From: Thamnidium elegans
Lineage: Eukaryota; Mucoromycota; Mucoromycetes; Mucorales; Mucoraceae
DNA: 64,000 nt
Direction of reading: 5' to 3'
Assembly: GCA_025201345.1 (NCBI GenBank)
Contig: JAIXMG010000009.1
Coordinates: 558,001 to 622,000, forward strand
This document shows positions 34,121-46,651 of the stretch, piece after piece. The notes beneath the pieces are model-generated. The model was not told the origin of the DNA and searched no databases. It worked only from the letters and a program-made list of their open reading frames with translations. Position 1 is the stretch's first letter, and every line of letters starts with the position of its first letter. The position numbers and the translations under genes were made by a program.

Positions 34121-37011
34121 ATGACTGATCATCATCCAGATGAAAAAAAAGAAGCTGTCGAGTACGAAGAGCATAAACACGTAGAGCATGAAGATGAAAT
34201 TTCGCCCGAATTAGAGCTTATGTTACACACTGACCCTGGTCACGGTTTAACTTCTACTGAAGTAGAGCAACGTCGTGAAAGATATGGTTTCAATGAACTG
34301 CCTGAAAAGAAGACAAATCCATTTTTAAAATTTTTTACTTATTTTACGGGTCCTATTTCTTACTTGATTGAAATTTCGTGTGTGATCGCTGCGGTGGTAG
34401 GTGACTGGATTGATTTCGGTATTATCTTGGCCCTTCTGATCATTAACGCCGTTATTGGTTATATTGAGGAAGCAAAAGCAGAGTCTGCATTAGATGCCTT
34501 AAGACAGACATTGGCCCTCAAGACTCGTTGTTGGCGTGATAATGAATTAAAAGAAGTGGATGTAAAAGATCTTGTGCCTGGTGATGTTATTGTACTTCGT
34601 ATTGGTGATATCGTTCCTGCTGATGCTCGTCTTTTGGGATTAGGAGTCAATGGTGAAGAATCTGAAGCCGAACTGATGATTGATCAGTCAGGTTTAACGG
34701 GTGAATCCCTTTTGGTTGCCAAGAAAAAGGGAAGTACCGTTTATTCTTCTAGTATTATTAAACAGGGTCAACAATTGGCTATTGTCACTAAAACAGCTAC
34801 TGATACTTTTATTGGTCGTGCTGCTAACTTAATTGCCATTACTGCCGAAGAAGGTCACTTCCAAAAAATCATTGGCAAGATTGGTAACGTCTTGATTACT
34901 TCTACTGTGGTCTTGGTGCTTATCGTATTTATTTATCAAATGGTTAATTTCCGTGGTACCCCCAAGGGTAATTGGAAAATTGTATTAGAAAACTGTCTGG
35001 TCCTGACCGTTGCTGCTATTCCAGTTGGTCTTCCAACCGTTATGTCTGTCACGATGGCTGTAGGTGCTAAACAATTGGCTGCAAAACAAGTGATCGTAAA
35101 ACGCCTTACGGCTGTTGAAGAATTAGCTTCGGTTTCGGTTTTATGTTCTGACAAGACTGGTACTTTAACATTGAATGAATTGACTTTTGATAAACCATGG
35201 CTCACCAATGGTTATGATGAAGACGATATTTTACTCTATTCATTTTTGGCTGCTGAACCAGGTGCTAATGATCCTATCGAATCTGCTGTACGTCGTGCCG
35301 CTGAAACTCAATTGGATATTCTTAAGGATCGTCAAAATGCCCGTGAAATTCCTGGATACAAGGTTACAAAATTCTCACCCTTTAACCCTACCACTAAAAT
35401 GACTCAAGCTACTATCATGGACCTTACCACTAACCAACCTTTCAGTGTTGCAAAAGGTGCTCCTCAAGTGATTACTCAATTAGTTGGTGGTGATGATGAT
35501 GCCGTTCGTGCTGTAAACTCTCTTGCTCGTCGTGGTCTTCGTGCGCTTGGTGTAGCCAAGACTGTACCTGGAAGTACTGATAAATTTGAATTAGTTGGTA
35601 TGATCTCCCTTTTGGACCCTCCTCGTCCTGATTCTCATACTACTATTGCTGAATGTAATGCTCTTGGTGTTGATGTTAAAATGATTACTGGTGATCAAAT
35701 GATTATTGCTAAAGAAGTAGCTGCTCGTCTTGGTCTGGGTCGTGTTATCTTGGACGCAAACCATTTGGTTGATCCCAACAAGTCTGAAGAAGAAGTTACT
35801 GAACATTGTGTACGTGCTGATGGTTTTGCTCAAGTTATTCCTGAACACAAGTATCGTGTGGTTGAATTGCTTCAAAACAAAGGACTTTTGGTTGGTATGA
35901 CAGGTGATGGTGTAAATGATGCTCCTGCGCTTAAGAAGGCTGATGTTGGTATTGCCGTTGAAGGTTGTACTGATGCTGCTCGCTCTGCTGCCGATATTGT
36001 CTTGTTAGCTCCTGGTCTTTCTACTATTACCGATGGTATTATCACTTCTCGCGCTATTTTCCAACGTCTTCGATCTTACGCCTTATATCGTATCACATCC
36101 ACTATTCATTTCTTACTCTTTATGTTTATTATTACATTAGTCGAAGATTGGACAATGCCAGCAGTACTTTTAATTATGATTTGTGTCTTGGTATGTTTCA
36201 TATTTTAATTTTTTTTTTTTTACACTTATAATCGAGATATTAACCTTTAGTCGACTTTAGAATGATGCCGCTACGTTGGTTATATCTATCGATAATACTG
36301 AAATTTCCGAAAAGCCTGACAAGTGGCGTATTGGTCAATTGCTTACACTTTCGTTTGTATTAGCCTCACTTTTAGCTGCTTTATCTTTTGCACATTTCTA
36401 TGTCGCCCGGGATGTATTCCACGTTACCGATAATGAATTACATTCGATCATGTACTTACATATCTCATCAGGTAAAAAAAAAAAAAAGTTTCCGTTAAAA
36501 TATGGTTTTTCGATCTAACATTAAATTTAGCTCCTCATTTTGTCATCTTTTCTACTCGTGTGCCTGGTTATTGGTATACAAATATGCCTAATTGGTTATT
36601 TACAGTATGTATCATTGGCACGCAGATCGTTGCACTTTTCTTTTCCGTTTATGGTATCTTTGGTGAGGAGGAAGGCGTAGCCCCCTGTGGTTACCCTTGG
36701 GGTTTAGCTGTATTAGGTGTTTCCCTTGTTTATTTCATGTTCCTCGATGTTGTTAAAGTACAGATTTTCAGGTGTTGGAGTTTTGAAATGACAGCCAAAG
36801 TAGTTCCAACAAGAGCTCGTAAAAACAAATTGGCCAGTCGTAAAGAAATCATGGCTCGACATATTGAAACGCAAGCTGCATGGAAGAAATTGTCTATGTA
36901 AGAATATAAGACATATATGTATACTTTGTACTAATTTTCTTTTTCTTTAGTCCTGTTGAAGCTAATGCTATAGCAGCTGCTTTTACAAACTATGCTCAAA
37001 AAGCCAATTAA
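34121..37011 (+). CDS. PMA1: plasma-membrane H+-ATPase (P-type, Pma1)
   Basis: Proton-pumping P3A-type ATPase that energises the plasma membrane. Spliced model: 34121..36190, 36261..36471, 36531..36897, 36951..37011, 902 aa. The start chosen is the ATG at 34121, giving MTDHHPDEKKEAVEYEEHKH, an acidic head. Motifs: LMIDQSGLTGESL (actuator TGES), AIPVGLPTVMSVTMA (M4), the phosphorylated Asp in SDKTGTL at about residue 344, KGAPQVI, DPPRPDS, MITGDQ and MTGDGVNDAPALKKADVGIA. The C-terminal half is split over three introns; exon 4 encodes the last residues EANAIAAAFTNYAQKAN, part of the regulatory tail. Codon use is strongly biased, consistent with an abundant protein. Confidence 0.96.
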
Positions 37012-38896
37012 TTCCTTTTTCTTTCCCCTTATTAAATTGATATAACGTTTTAGTAATTTTTTAAATGATAGCATTTTTATTTTTTTTCTCCCCCTTTTTT
37101 CTATCCCCTTATAACACATTTATATATTATCGTTATTATTATCATTACAATATTTTCATACAAATAAAAAAAAATCATATAAATTATATGCAGTTCAGTT
37201 TTGTTTTAAGTTATATTATTCGATATATGTATCAGTATGTACCTCCTTTATGCATATTTGCAATAAACTTGTTTTGTTGTTATTGATGGGCGAAATACAT
37301 ATAAGCGGTCTGGTCATAGGACTCACATGTAAGGTAGGTTGCGGTTTACAAATTTACTTTATTCACATGTCAAAAATGCATTGACCATACTTTTAGGCGC
37401 CTAATAGTTTCTGTTACACCGTTCTCCGAAAATATCGCCCCATCATTAAAATAAGTGGATAGAAAAAAATGTAACTCTTATTTTATCTTTTACGGCGACA
37501 TAAATATATATATTTATTTACATGTTACAATGACAGCAATATAGAACACAGAAGAAATAGAATAAAAAAGGTACAATTTCATACTTGTAAAAAAAAAAAG
37601 GGGGTCCAAAAAAAAAAAATTTGCTGATATTATCTCCGCCCTTTACCCAAAAGTTTTTATTTTTTTGTGATGTTTATGATTTACAATTTTTAATAAAATA
37701 TTTTAGGATATAGCACTGCATGAAAAGACGACAAAAATAATTATTTTGTGTTCATTTTTAAGTTACTAAATTAAAGGCCATACTTTATATACAGAAAGAA
37801 TAGAATAGAAATAATGAATAAAAAAAGGTAAAATCTCGGAGGGAAACATCAAATAATTTCTTCTCAGTATTCCACAAATATCGAATGTATCATGTTTATA
37901 ATGTTATTAATACGTAGTGTAACGAAAATAGGATGCCTAAAACCCGATGAATTGTTTATCAAATACTTGTTGACAGCGCGCTTGTATGACCTTAATTGTT
38001 ACACTGAAGAAAAATAATGGGACTAAATGTATAGATTTGGTTCAATAATTTTTAGAAAAAAAAGAAAAAAAAGATAACGTTATAATAAAAAAGCACATAT
38101 ATCGATTTGTCATTTAAATTGTGTACTATTAATAAAATTATTATATTACCTAATCTTTAGCTTATTGTTGCCATGACAATGCTGAAGGGGAGTAATTTCT
38201 TTTTTGTAATATAATCATATGTAAGAACAATAAGTAGATTAAATAGTGACATGCTGTTGCACATTTTTTATAATCATGCCTGTATATTTGATTTATCGGA
38301 GGGTTACTATATTTATATATAATAAAGATCAAAATACATCTGAATATGTATAATGTATATATACACCGTCAAAAAGTGCTTATTTCACGTGACTCACTGT
38401 GTCCGTGCTTTCGCTCTTATACTTTCATGTGAAAATCATCGTAGCTATTGCTCGTTTTGGGCACCCCGATATGGTTGAAATTCACGATTCTATTATAATT
38501 AAGGCCAATGTATTTTATTTTATTTTGCCATAACTGAAAGAAAAAGGTAAAAGAAAAAGAAAAAAGAAAAAAAAAAAAGGAAGGGCGATAAAAAAAAAAA
38601 AAAAAAAAAAAGTTTTAAAAAAAAAAGGTTATGATTATCAGGGTTCAAAAGTAAATCAAATATTATCACATGTGTAGCCTGTCTACATAATATATCTTTT
38701 ATACTCGTGTTCTATTTTTAAGCCAATCGTTTCATCATCATATTCTTTTTTTTTTTTTTTTTTTAACCGATATATAAATAGGAAACGCTTTAATATTTTA
38801 AAAAAAGGTTTTTTCTTTTACTTTTATTATTTTTTTTTCATCATAAAAATAAACTTATAATTTTTAATTTACCATTTTTTAAAAAAAATAAAAAAA
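37012..38896. other. gene-free region between H+-ATPase and perilipin genes
   Basis: About 1.9 kb, AT-rich, with A-runs followed by G-runs near 37590-37605 and a poly-A block near 38590. No coding, tRNA or repeat structure that I could support. Confidence 0.4.
38771..38780 (+). promoter_or_regulatory. candidate TATA box of the perilipin-like gene
   Basis: TATATAAATA about 117 bp upstream of the start codon, after a poly-T tract. Confidence 0.45.
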
Positions 38897-40379
38897 ATGG
38901 CAAGACACCACCATCATCAACACCAACATCAACATGGTATAGTCCATATTCTGTATCTTGGTTTATTTCTATTACTTACTAATCTTTTCATTATTTTAAA
39001 TTAATTAAAAAAAAACAGGTCACGAAAACCATACTGAAGAACAACAAGAACAACAACAAGAACAACAACAAGAACAACAACAAGAACAACAACAAGAACA
39101 AGTTGTTGAACAATTAATTGAACAAAAGATTGAACAACGTAATGAACAACATCAACACACTGAATACGTCGAACGAGTTATTGTAGAAGAAGAAGTTTTA
39201 TCCGACTCTACCACTGTTGAAACTGTAAGTGAACAAGATAAATCAGGAAATAAATTTGTTTCACGTGTTACATCAATTCCTATTGTTCAAGATGGTGTTT
39301 CAACCGTCCAAGCAATTGCTAGCAAGACAAGTCTCGGTAGATTTGCTCTTTCAACTGCCAACTCTACTTATTTTACTGTTAGTAAATATACTAGCAGTCA
39401 ACCTAAATACGTTCAATCTTATTATGAAAGCTATATTCAACCTCATGTCGAAAAGGCTGATGCTCTTGGATGTCGTTCTTTAGATTTAATTCAAAACAAA
39501 TTCCCTGTTGTAAAACAATCTACTTCTGAAATCGTTAGAGCTGTCACCACTCCTTCTTATCAAATTGTAGATGGCGTTAAGGTTAAGATTGATAGTTCTA
39601 TTACACAACCCGCTAACCAAGTTGCTAAAGAAGCCAACAAGAGATTTAGTAACGTTGTTGATAACGTTGAAGCCGTTATCCATCGTTATCTTCCTGCTGA
39701 AACTAAGCCTTCTGAAGCTCGTGAAATTAACCAAGCCGTTCGTGCTTACTATGTATTAAATGATGCATCTCTTCGTTTAAGCCAACGTGTTACTGAACAA
39801 CTCAAGACATCAGCAGCTCAAATTCCTCGTACTCGTGGTGATATCGCTCGTATTACTGAAACATCTGCTCTTGTTCAAAAGACTACAGCTAATATTCAAG
39901 TTCTCCAAGAAACTCTTATTCAATCTATTTCATTATACGCTCAACAAGCACACCAACGTCTTCCTCCTGCAGTTACTGAGCGTCTTCAAGTACTTCATGC
40001 TACTACCAACGATAGATTGCAAGGTTTAACTCAACAAGTCTCTACTCAACTTTTACAAGTTATTGACTATGTTAAGGTTCAATCTACTGAAACACCTGAA
40101 TGGCTCAAAAACCGTGTTTCTTCTCTTGTAGAAATTGCTAATAAGCAAGTCGAATTAGTTCGTACTCAATATGCACGTGAAGATATTACCTCCTTGGATA
40201 AGGCAAAGAACGTTGCTCAAGCTCTCCAATCCCAAGTATTACCTATTCTTCAATTAGTTCAATCTCAGTTGAATCATTACTCTGAAGTCGCTCGCCAAAA
40301 GGCTTCTTCTTCTGACTTGAAGCTTCCTTTAGAATATCTTGGTTTAGCTCATGCTCCCAAGTTGGCTTCCGCTCAATAA
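38897..40379 (+). CDS. perilipin-like lipid droplet protein
   Basis: Spliced model: 38897..38936, 39019..40379, 466 aa. The first exon encodes a His/Gln-rich head (ARHHHHQHQHQH). Exon 2 starts with an EQQQ repeat array and a degenerate EQ-repeat, then a region resembling the PAT/perilipin family: NKFVSRVTSIPIVQDGVST, SLGRFALSTANSTYFTVSKY, KADALGCRSLDLIQNKFPVV and SYQIVDGVKVKIDSSITQ, followed by long amphipathic 11-mer-type helices to the end. Fungal relatives (Mpl1/Cap20 type) coat lipid droplets and limit lipolysis. The TATA box, intron-poor structure and biased codons suggest strong expression. The family assignment rests on remembered pattern (DxxGC...LD...FP), so slightly less firm. Confidence 0.78.
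39037..39102 (+). repeat. 12-bp coding minisatellite GAACAACAACAA
   Basis: About five units encoding EQQQ at the start of exon 2 of the perilipin-like gene. Confidence 0.9.
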
Positions 40380-40976
40380 ATCATTTAACTAAAAAAAAAA
40401 AAAAAAAAAAGAAGATAAGAACTTATATCTTATTTTTCTTTTCTTTTTTTGTTCTAATTCATCTCCCTTTTGACAACACTTTTTTTTTCTTTTCTTTTTT
40501 TTTTTTTTTTTTTAATTCTATATTTATATAAAACTCATCTATATCCTTATTATTTATTATCATAATCCCTATCCTATTTTAACTTGGTAACTCTTTTGAA
40601 TATTCAATAAACTCATTATTAATCATAACTGAAAAAAAAAGCCTCGTTTTCCTACTCTTTCTATTTATTTTTTTTAATTCTATAATTGATATATATGTAT
40701 ACATATATCAAAATAAGAAAACCTTATAATGGCCAAATACAAAAAACTAAAAAAAAAAAAAAGTAACCAAATCACTCGCCTGTGCAACCTCCTTTACTTA
40801 TTAGTCGACTTAAAAGGAAAGCCTGAAACAGCATAAAAGAAATAAAAAAATACAAATGATTGCGATTACTTTAATCGAAACATGTTTAGTTTAATGTATA
40901 TTATATATGTATATATAATAAATACTCTAAAGCTTCACTTAGCTTCTTAAACGATGGGTATGTATTATAATAAAAT

Positions 40977-41015
<39 letters not shown>

Positions 41016-41787
41016 TAAAATTCGTGATCAGAATCTAACAAATTTTGGTTAAAGAGAAAAGAAGGCCACTAGGTGAGAGTGTTAAAAGGCTGAAAGCATA
41101 TCCTCCTTCTATTGGTTCTACATCGGATAGTCCTCCAGATAATCCTCCAGTTGATTATCCAAGAGGAGGATACTTTTAACAGAAAAGGCAAACTTTCTCC
41201 TCTTTTGAATAGCCATATAAAAATTATAAGTTAAAGATTAGTTATATAACACGATAAGTTCACAAATGAATTTGTATTCAATAGAACTTACTTAGGGAAA
41301 TAGCAGAAAATTACAGTATCGCTCAACCTGATACTATAAATTTTGGTCTTTTAATTGTAATACAATATCTAGAAAATGAGCAGCTCAATTTACAGAATAA
41401 TTATAACTACATTTAGGGACGTACAAATATCTAATATTGGACCATTATATCGATAAGTATTAAATCAACTTTTTCAAGACATATTTAATCAACTTCCTAA
41501 TAATACAAGACTGGTTATAAATGCAGCAATTAATCATCAAACAGATGTTTAAATGTTCGTTTATTTTACTAATTTTCTTACCGATAGCCCGTAATAAGGT
41601 AAAAATTAGGACCAATCATATTTAAGTTTAATGCTGACATCATTTTTTCTTATTCGGTGGCGAAATAAGGAGGTTCTGAATTTCTGGGGGAATTGTTCGG
41701 GGGCCTATCAGTTTTTTTTGAAGAAAAGGCACTCAAAATTTATATTATTCTTTTTTAACTTTACCCTTAATTTAGAAAAATAAAGCA
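40380..41787. other. region between perilipin and ATP3 genes with coding relics
   Basis: The first 400 bp is UTR-like. From 41030 to 41560 the + strand holds short coding-like fragments in different frames: one ending GSTSDSPPDNPPVDYPRGGYF at 41179, another with SIAQPDTINFGLLIVIQYLE, another with NQLFQDIFNQLPNNTRLVIN. They may be remains of a gene or element; no family recognised. The last 200 bp is the ATP3 promoter. Confidence 0.35.
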
Positions 41788-43071
41788 ATGTTGTTCACTG
41801 TTTCTCGCATTGCCCGTCCTTCCGCTGCTCCCGTCAGGTAACGAGAAGAAAAGAAAAAAGAAAAAAAAGGAAAGGGGGTCACCATTAAATTACTAACCTT
41901 CTTTCATTTATTAGCAAGGCTATTCAAGCCCGTAACATGGCTACCTTGAAAGAAAGTAAATATATATATCAATCACCATAGCAATGAATTAGACGTTGAC
42001 ATTTTTTTTTCTTTTTTAAAAATAATAGTTCAACAACGTTTGAAGTCTGTTCAAAACATTGAAAAGATTACCAAGTCCATGAAGATGATTGCCTCCACCA
42101 AGGTCGCTAAGGCTCAACGTGGTATGGAAGCTGCTCGTGTTTTCGGTACCGCCTCTAGCAGTAAAGTATACGTGACGAATTTTAATATAAAATAGATACG
42201 AAAAGAGAAATAGGGGGGGGGGGGTCGAAGAAATAGATACATAGAGAAAAAACAGAACGAGTTTTTGCTTTGTTTTTAAAAAAAAAAAAAAAAAACCTGG
42301 GGATCTCGAATAAAAGAAACTAACCTTTTTATTTTTTAAAATAATAGCTCTTTTCACCAGTGCCGAAACCAAGGCTAAGGATGATGACAAGATTCTTTTC
42401 GTTGCTTCTTCTTCTGATCGTGGTCTCTGTGGTGGTATTCACTCCAGTGTCAGTAAGGCTACCCGTAGAGCTGTTGCTGAAAAGCCCACTGCCGAAGTTG
42501 TCATTCTCGGTGACAAGCCCAAGGCTCAATTAGGTCGTGTTATCCGTAACCAAATTGCTCTTACTTTCAACCAAATCGGTAAGGATATGCCTTCTTTCGA
42601 AGAAGCTTCTTCTGTTGTCGATGTTATCAAGGGCCAAGGTATTGAGTTCGATACTGCTAACATCATCTACAACAAGTTCATCTCTGTCGTCTCTTATGAA
42701 GCTTCCATCATTCCTGCTTTCTCTGAAGCTACCTTCAAGGCCTCTCCTAACTTCGCTGTTTACGAAATCGAGGATGATGTTCTTGCTAACCTTCAAGAAT
42801 TCACATTCGCTAACGGTCTCTACTGGGCTATGGTCGAAGGTCATGCCTCTGAGATGTGTGCCAAGCGTGCTGCTATGGAGAACGCTACCCAAAACGCTGG
42901 TGAGATGATCAGCAAGTTGACCATGACTTATAACCGTGGTCGTCAAGCCGTTATTACTAACGAATTGAGTAAGTATTTTATTTTTCTGTGTGTATAAATA
43001 TTTATACTGATTTTTGCGTTCTTTTTTTTTTTTTTTTAGTTGATATTATTACTGGTGCTTCTGCTCTTTAA
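41788..43071 (+). CDS. ATP3: mitochondrial ATP synthase gamma subunit
   Basis: Central rotor shaft of the F1 sector in the mitochondrial matrix. Spliced model: 41788..41837, 41915..41955, 42029..42160, 42348..42968, 43040..43071, 291 aa. The presequence (MLFTVSRIARPSAAPVSKAI) is followed by MATLKEIQQRLKSVQNIEKI, TKSMKMIASTKVAKAQRGME, SSDRGLCGGIHSSVSKA (the hallmark loop) and the C-terminal rotor helix EMCAKRAAMENATQNAGEMI, ending ELIDIITGASAL. The final exon carries only ten codons. Intron 3 contains a run of 12 G. Codon bias is high. Confidence 0.96.
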
Positions 43072-45038
43072 ACAACATGAAATAAATACATGTGTGTAGA
43101 TTGTTGCACGTTATTTTATACGCTTGATTAAAAACATATACATAAAAAAAAATTAAAGGTCATTATATATCAAAGTCCTTGCTGTTTGTAACAAAATAAA
43201 TATATTACTGGGCTTTCCACTGATTTAATGTTTAAAAATTATTGGGAGTAAAGTAAGATGAAAAATAGGGATAAGTGTTCGTTTGTTATCGTCTTTGTAA
43301 AAAGAAAGTGTATCCTAAAGAAATCTGCGTCTCGGGTGTCCGTAGAGTTAACTAGGAGGAATTATATTTCCTCTTTTTCGAACATCATCACTGTCTGCAT
43401 TTCTTTTAAATACTTCTGGATGTTTTTTAAAAAAGTTGAGAATTACTGCCACGTCTCTGTTCCATATTACATAACGAGTATCACCCTCGCTGGTTCATAC
43501 CATTTGCTTTAAATGTTTTTGATTTGGACATCTAATGATATTAATGTTAGTTTCTATGATATATATAAAAAGAAGCATTTAGTCTTTGAACTAGTAAATT
43601 TTGACCAACCAAAAGAACATCATTAATCGGCCTGGCTAGTAGTGAATGAAATATCAACATTCGAAATACTAGCTCTTGCTAGACTAAAGATATTTTCTCG
43701 GTTAATGACTTGGGACTGTAGTTCTTCGTGGCCCTATTAGCTAGGTCTACTGTCAAAATGATGCACAGTAGACCCAAGGCACTAGCTTTAATTAATTTAG
43801 TGACCAGAAGAAAAAAAAATGTTAACAAGAGTGAATATACAGAAATGATATATTGTACTGCTCCAAGTTAGAACCCGCAAAAAAAAAAGGAAGGATTACG
43901 TCAAAGGAGGATCACAGTTGTCATTGATAATTTGGTAACTTACTTCTTTCGAGACTCTTCACCTCACAGCTACTACTTTAACCTAGTCCTAAAGTCACTT
44001 GTTTCAGTTCAGCTTGATAGATCAATGTCATAAGGAGACGGTGTAGCAAGTTAACGAAATACGTAAAAGAAATGCGTTCGACGGCTACCTTTTCGAAGGC
44101 AATAAGCCGTATATCGCCTTAAATGGAGCTCCATTGACATAGGCTTTGTATTTCTGGCTATTTGTTTCTATTAAGACAGATCACTTTACTTTCCTTACGA
44201 CAAACATGATAAAATGTTGCCAAAAAAAAAAAAAAAAAAAAAAAAAAACCTACACCGTGAATAATTTGTATATACTTGTTGTTCCAGCTTGATTCATGCT
44301 AGCTCCTTTTTATACGAATAAGAAATAAATATATCACATTTTTTTCCGAACGTGTAGATATAGCGTGTACCAAAATAAATAAATAAGTACAGCGGAAATG
44401 ATATATATTAAATCGTATGAGGTTAAGAACTAACCTCTTATTTCTTAGACCATTATTGTCGATTGTCTGCGGGATGTATAATATTTAGGAAATATTTTGT
44501 TTATGGCTTAAGCACTCTGCACTGTTGTGCTTGATGAAGAACATGTCACCTTCTTGAACTTCAAAGTGCATATATATATATATATATACATCGACGACAC
44601 AAAACACTTTTGCATGAGATCAACAATAATGAAACTGTGGCGAATAATAGTATCCTCAAGCGGCTTGGTTCATAATTCTCTCGATCTCAAAATAAAAAAT
44701 AAATCCCTTAAACTTTCGTCAAAAGAACTGCTTTTTCAAAAATAATAATAATGTTAATGCTGTCTCTGTTGCATTCTTTGAGATAACCGAGAAGTACTAT
44801 ATAGAATTAGCTTTTGAAGAATAACATTATTCTTCGAACAGTTTTCATTTCTGAAAAGATAATAGGGTATGTATTGATTTACAACATTTAAGGTGGTCGC
44901 TTTTGAATTGGATGAAGAAGTAGTACAAGCGGTATTTTTGAAGGTTTCCCAAAAATAAAACCGTCTGAGGCTGAATTAAAGCAAACTTTTCAACTTTTTT
45001 TTTTTTTTCTTCTTCTTCTTTTTTATCTGTAATAAAAT
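43072..45038. other. gene-free region between ATP3 and the F-box gene
   Basis: About 2 kb. The minus strand around 43560-43800 and 44100-44180 has stretches that read like decayed protein (ALGLLCIILTVDLANRATKN; KAYVNGAPFKAIYGLLPSKR) interrupted by stops. A hairpin lies at 43744-43774 and a weaker one at 44417-44435. Also a poly-A run near 44222-44247 and TA repeats at 44572-44587. Confidence 0.35.
43744..43774. repeat. 10-bp inverted repeat (hairpin)
   Basis: GGTCTACTGT (43744-43753) and its exact complement ACAGTAGACC (43765-43774) with an 11-nt loop. Confidence 0.85.
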
Positions 45039-46461
45039 ATGGGCGATTCAAATAACAACAGCAATCCAGAAAAAGTGCTCGAAGAGTTTCGAAACGCTTG
45101 GAAACAAGAAGTTAAAAAAAAGCATGTGCACGATAAACCAGAAAGTAGCACTCTTGCCCAAACGAAACAAGAAAATACACTGACAGAAGAGGAAGGACTT
45201 GATAAAGTTATTAATAAAACCGAAGCATTGACTATCAATACCCCTGTCACTGCTATGGACCACTATGTTATTGCTGTTGATAATGAACGTCAAGGAAAAT
45301 TAGGTCAAGGTATGAATATATATAATGATGATAACATTATTTCGTAAAGTTTGTCCTACTTACACGCACACCGCAGCACTCGATAGCTATCGTCGTGCTT
45401 TTAAACTGGATCCTGATATTGATTATGCGTACAAGAAGCATTATCAAGAAACAATTTTGCCAAGTATTCAGGATAATAAGGACAAACCAGTAAAGCAGGA
45501 TGGAGAATTTAAACATATTGTGCCTTTAGGAAAAGAGTATACTGCTCCTTCTGCTACAAGAAAAGATCCTTTAGCTGATTTGATTACGGAGTTTTTGAAT
45601 GATACTGATGTATCATATATACCTCAACTTGATTATAAGCCAGTAGCTATAGCTAAATTACCGAGTAAGTTTTTTTTTAAAAAAAAAAGAAGAAGAGAGA
45701 ACATAACAAGAGGAGGTGGAAATTAATTAAATTATTTTTCAGGTGAGATTATGCTTCAAATATTACGCCATTTGGTACTAAGTTCTGTTTCCACTATACC
45801 TTATTTTGCACTTACATGCAAGAAGTTCTTCTTGTTAAGTAGAGATCCATCTGTATGGCAATACGCTTGTATGCATGTATTTAAAACCCCAGGTATGACT
45901 TTGGGAGAATCTAGGGTACATCAATCAGAATATGTAGAAAGATATGACGGACATTGGATGCGAATGTTTATTGATCGACCACGTATTCGATATGATGGTG
46001 TTTACATCTCGACCTGTCATTATATACGACCAGGTATATCTGAAACGGCTTGGGAAAAACCCATTCACTTGGTAACATATTACAGATACCTTCGTTTCTT
46101 TCCTAACGGAACAATATTAAAACATATATCAACTGAAGAACCGAAACATGTGGTCAAATTACTGGTACCTGGATTTAACCGAAAACAATGTTTCCATGGT
46201 AACTTTGATGTTCACCATGACGACCAAATAATTATTGTTATGAAGGATAGTAATCTTAAAAAGGAAACATTTCATTTGGCCTTAAAAATCAAGACGACTC
46301 ATCGTGGAAGACACAACAAATTAAATTGGGTTGATTATGCCAGCATAAGCTGTTTGCCCGATAGAGACGATGACCATTTTGATTTAAAACTATTCAAATC
46401 CTTCTTCTTTAGTCCTGTAAAAAGCTATAAAGTAGATTACACGGATGATTTTCTCCTTTAG
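45039..46461 (+). CDS. F-box protein, FBXO9/Hrt3 type
   Basis: Substrate adaptor of an SCF ubiquitin ligase. Spliced model: 45039..45309, 45377..45664, 45743..46461, 425 aa. The N-terminal MIT/TPR-like helix pair (AMDHYVIAVDNERQGKLGQA, LDSYRRAFKLDPDIDYAYKK) is as in FBXO9. The F-box starts at about residue 185: AKLPSEIMLQILRHLVLSSV, YFALTCKKFFLLSRDPSVWQ. The C-terminal domain includes DGVYISTCHYIRPGISETAW, HLVTYYRYLRFFPNGTILKH and an Hrt3/FBXO9-like substrate region. Good match in order and length to yeast Hrt3 / S. pombe Pof7. First of five tightly packed genes on this strand. Confidence 0.9.
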
Positions 46462-46651
46462 ATTCTTTTTTTGTTCGAATAAGGGGGGGGGGGGGAGAGG
46501 AGAAAATCTCTAACAATCTTTTTTTTTTTTTTGCCTCTTTTCCCCCCTTAGTTAGATAGGATTGCAAGACCTAAAAAGAAGCTCTTGTTTCCCTTTTTTT
46601 TTTTTTTTTTTTTATCCTTTTTTTTTCTTATCGTTCTTTTTTTATATAACA

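Noticed and set aside
42530..42946. Minus-strand open frame of 138 codons across ATP3
   Set aside because: Shadow of the highly codon-biased ATP synthase gamma exon 4.
43258..43512. 84-codon + strand open frame
   Set aside because: No recognisable domain or signal, and no promoter or splice context; likely chance in AT-rich DNA.
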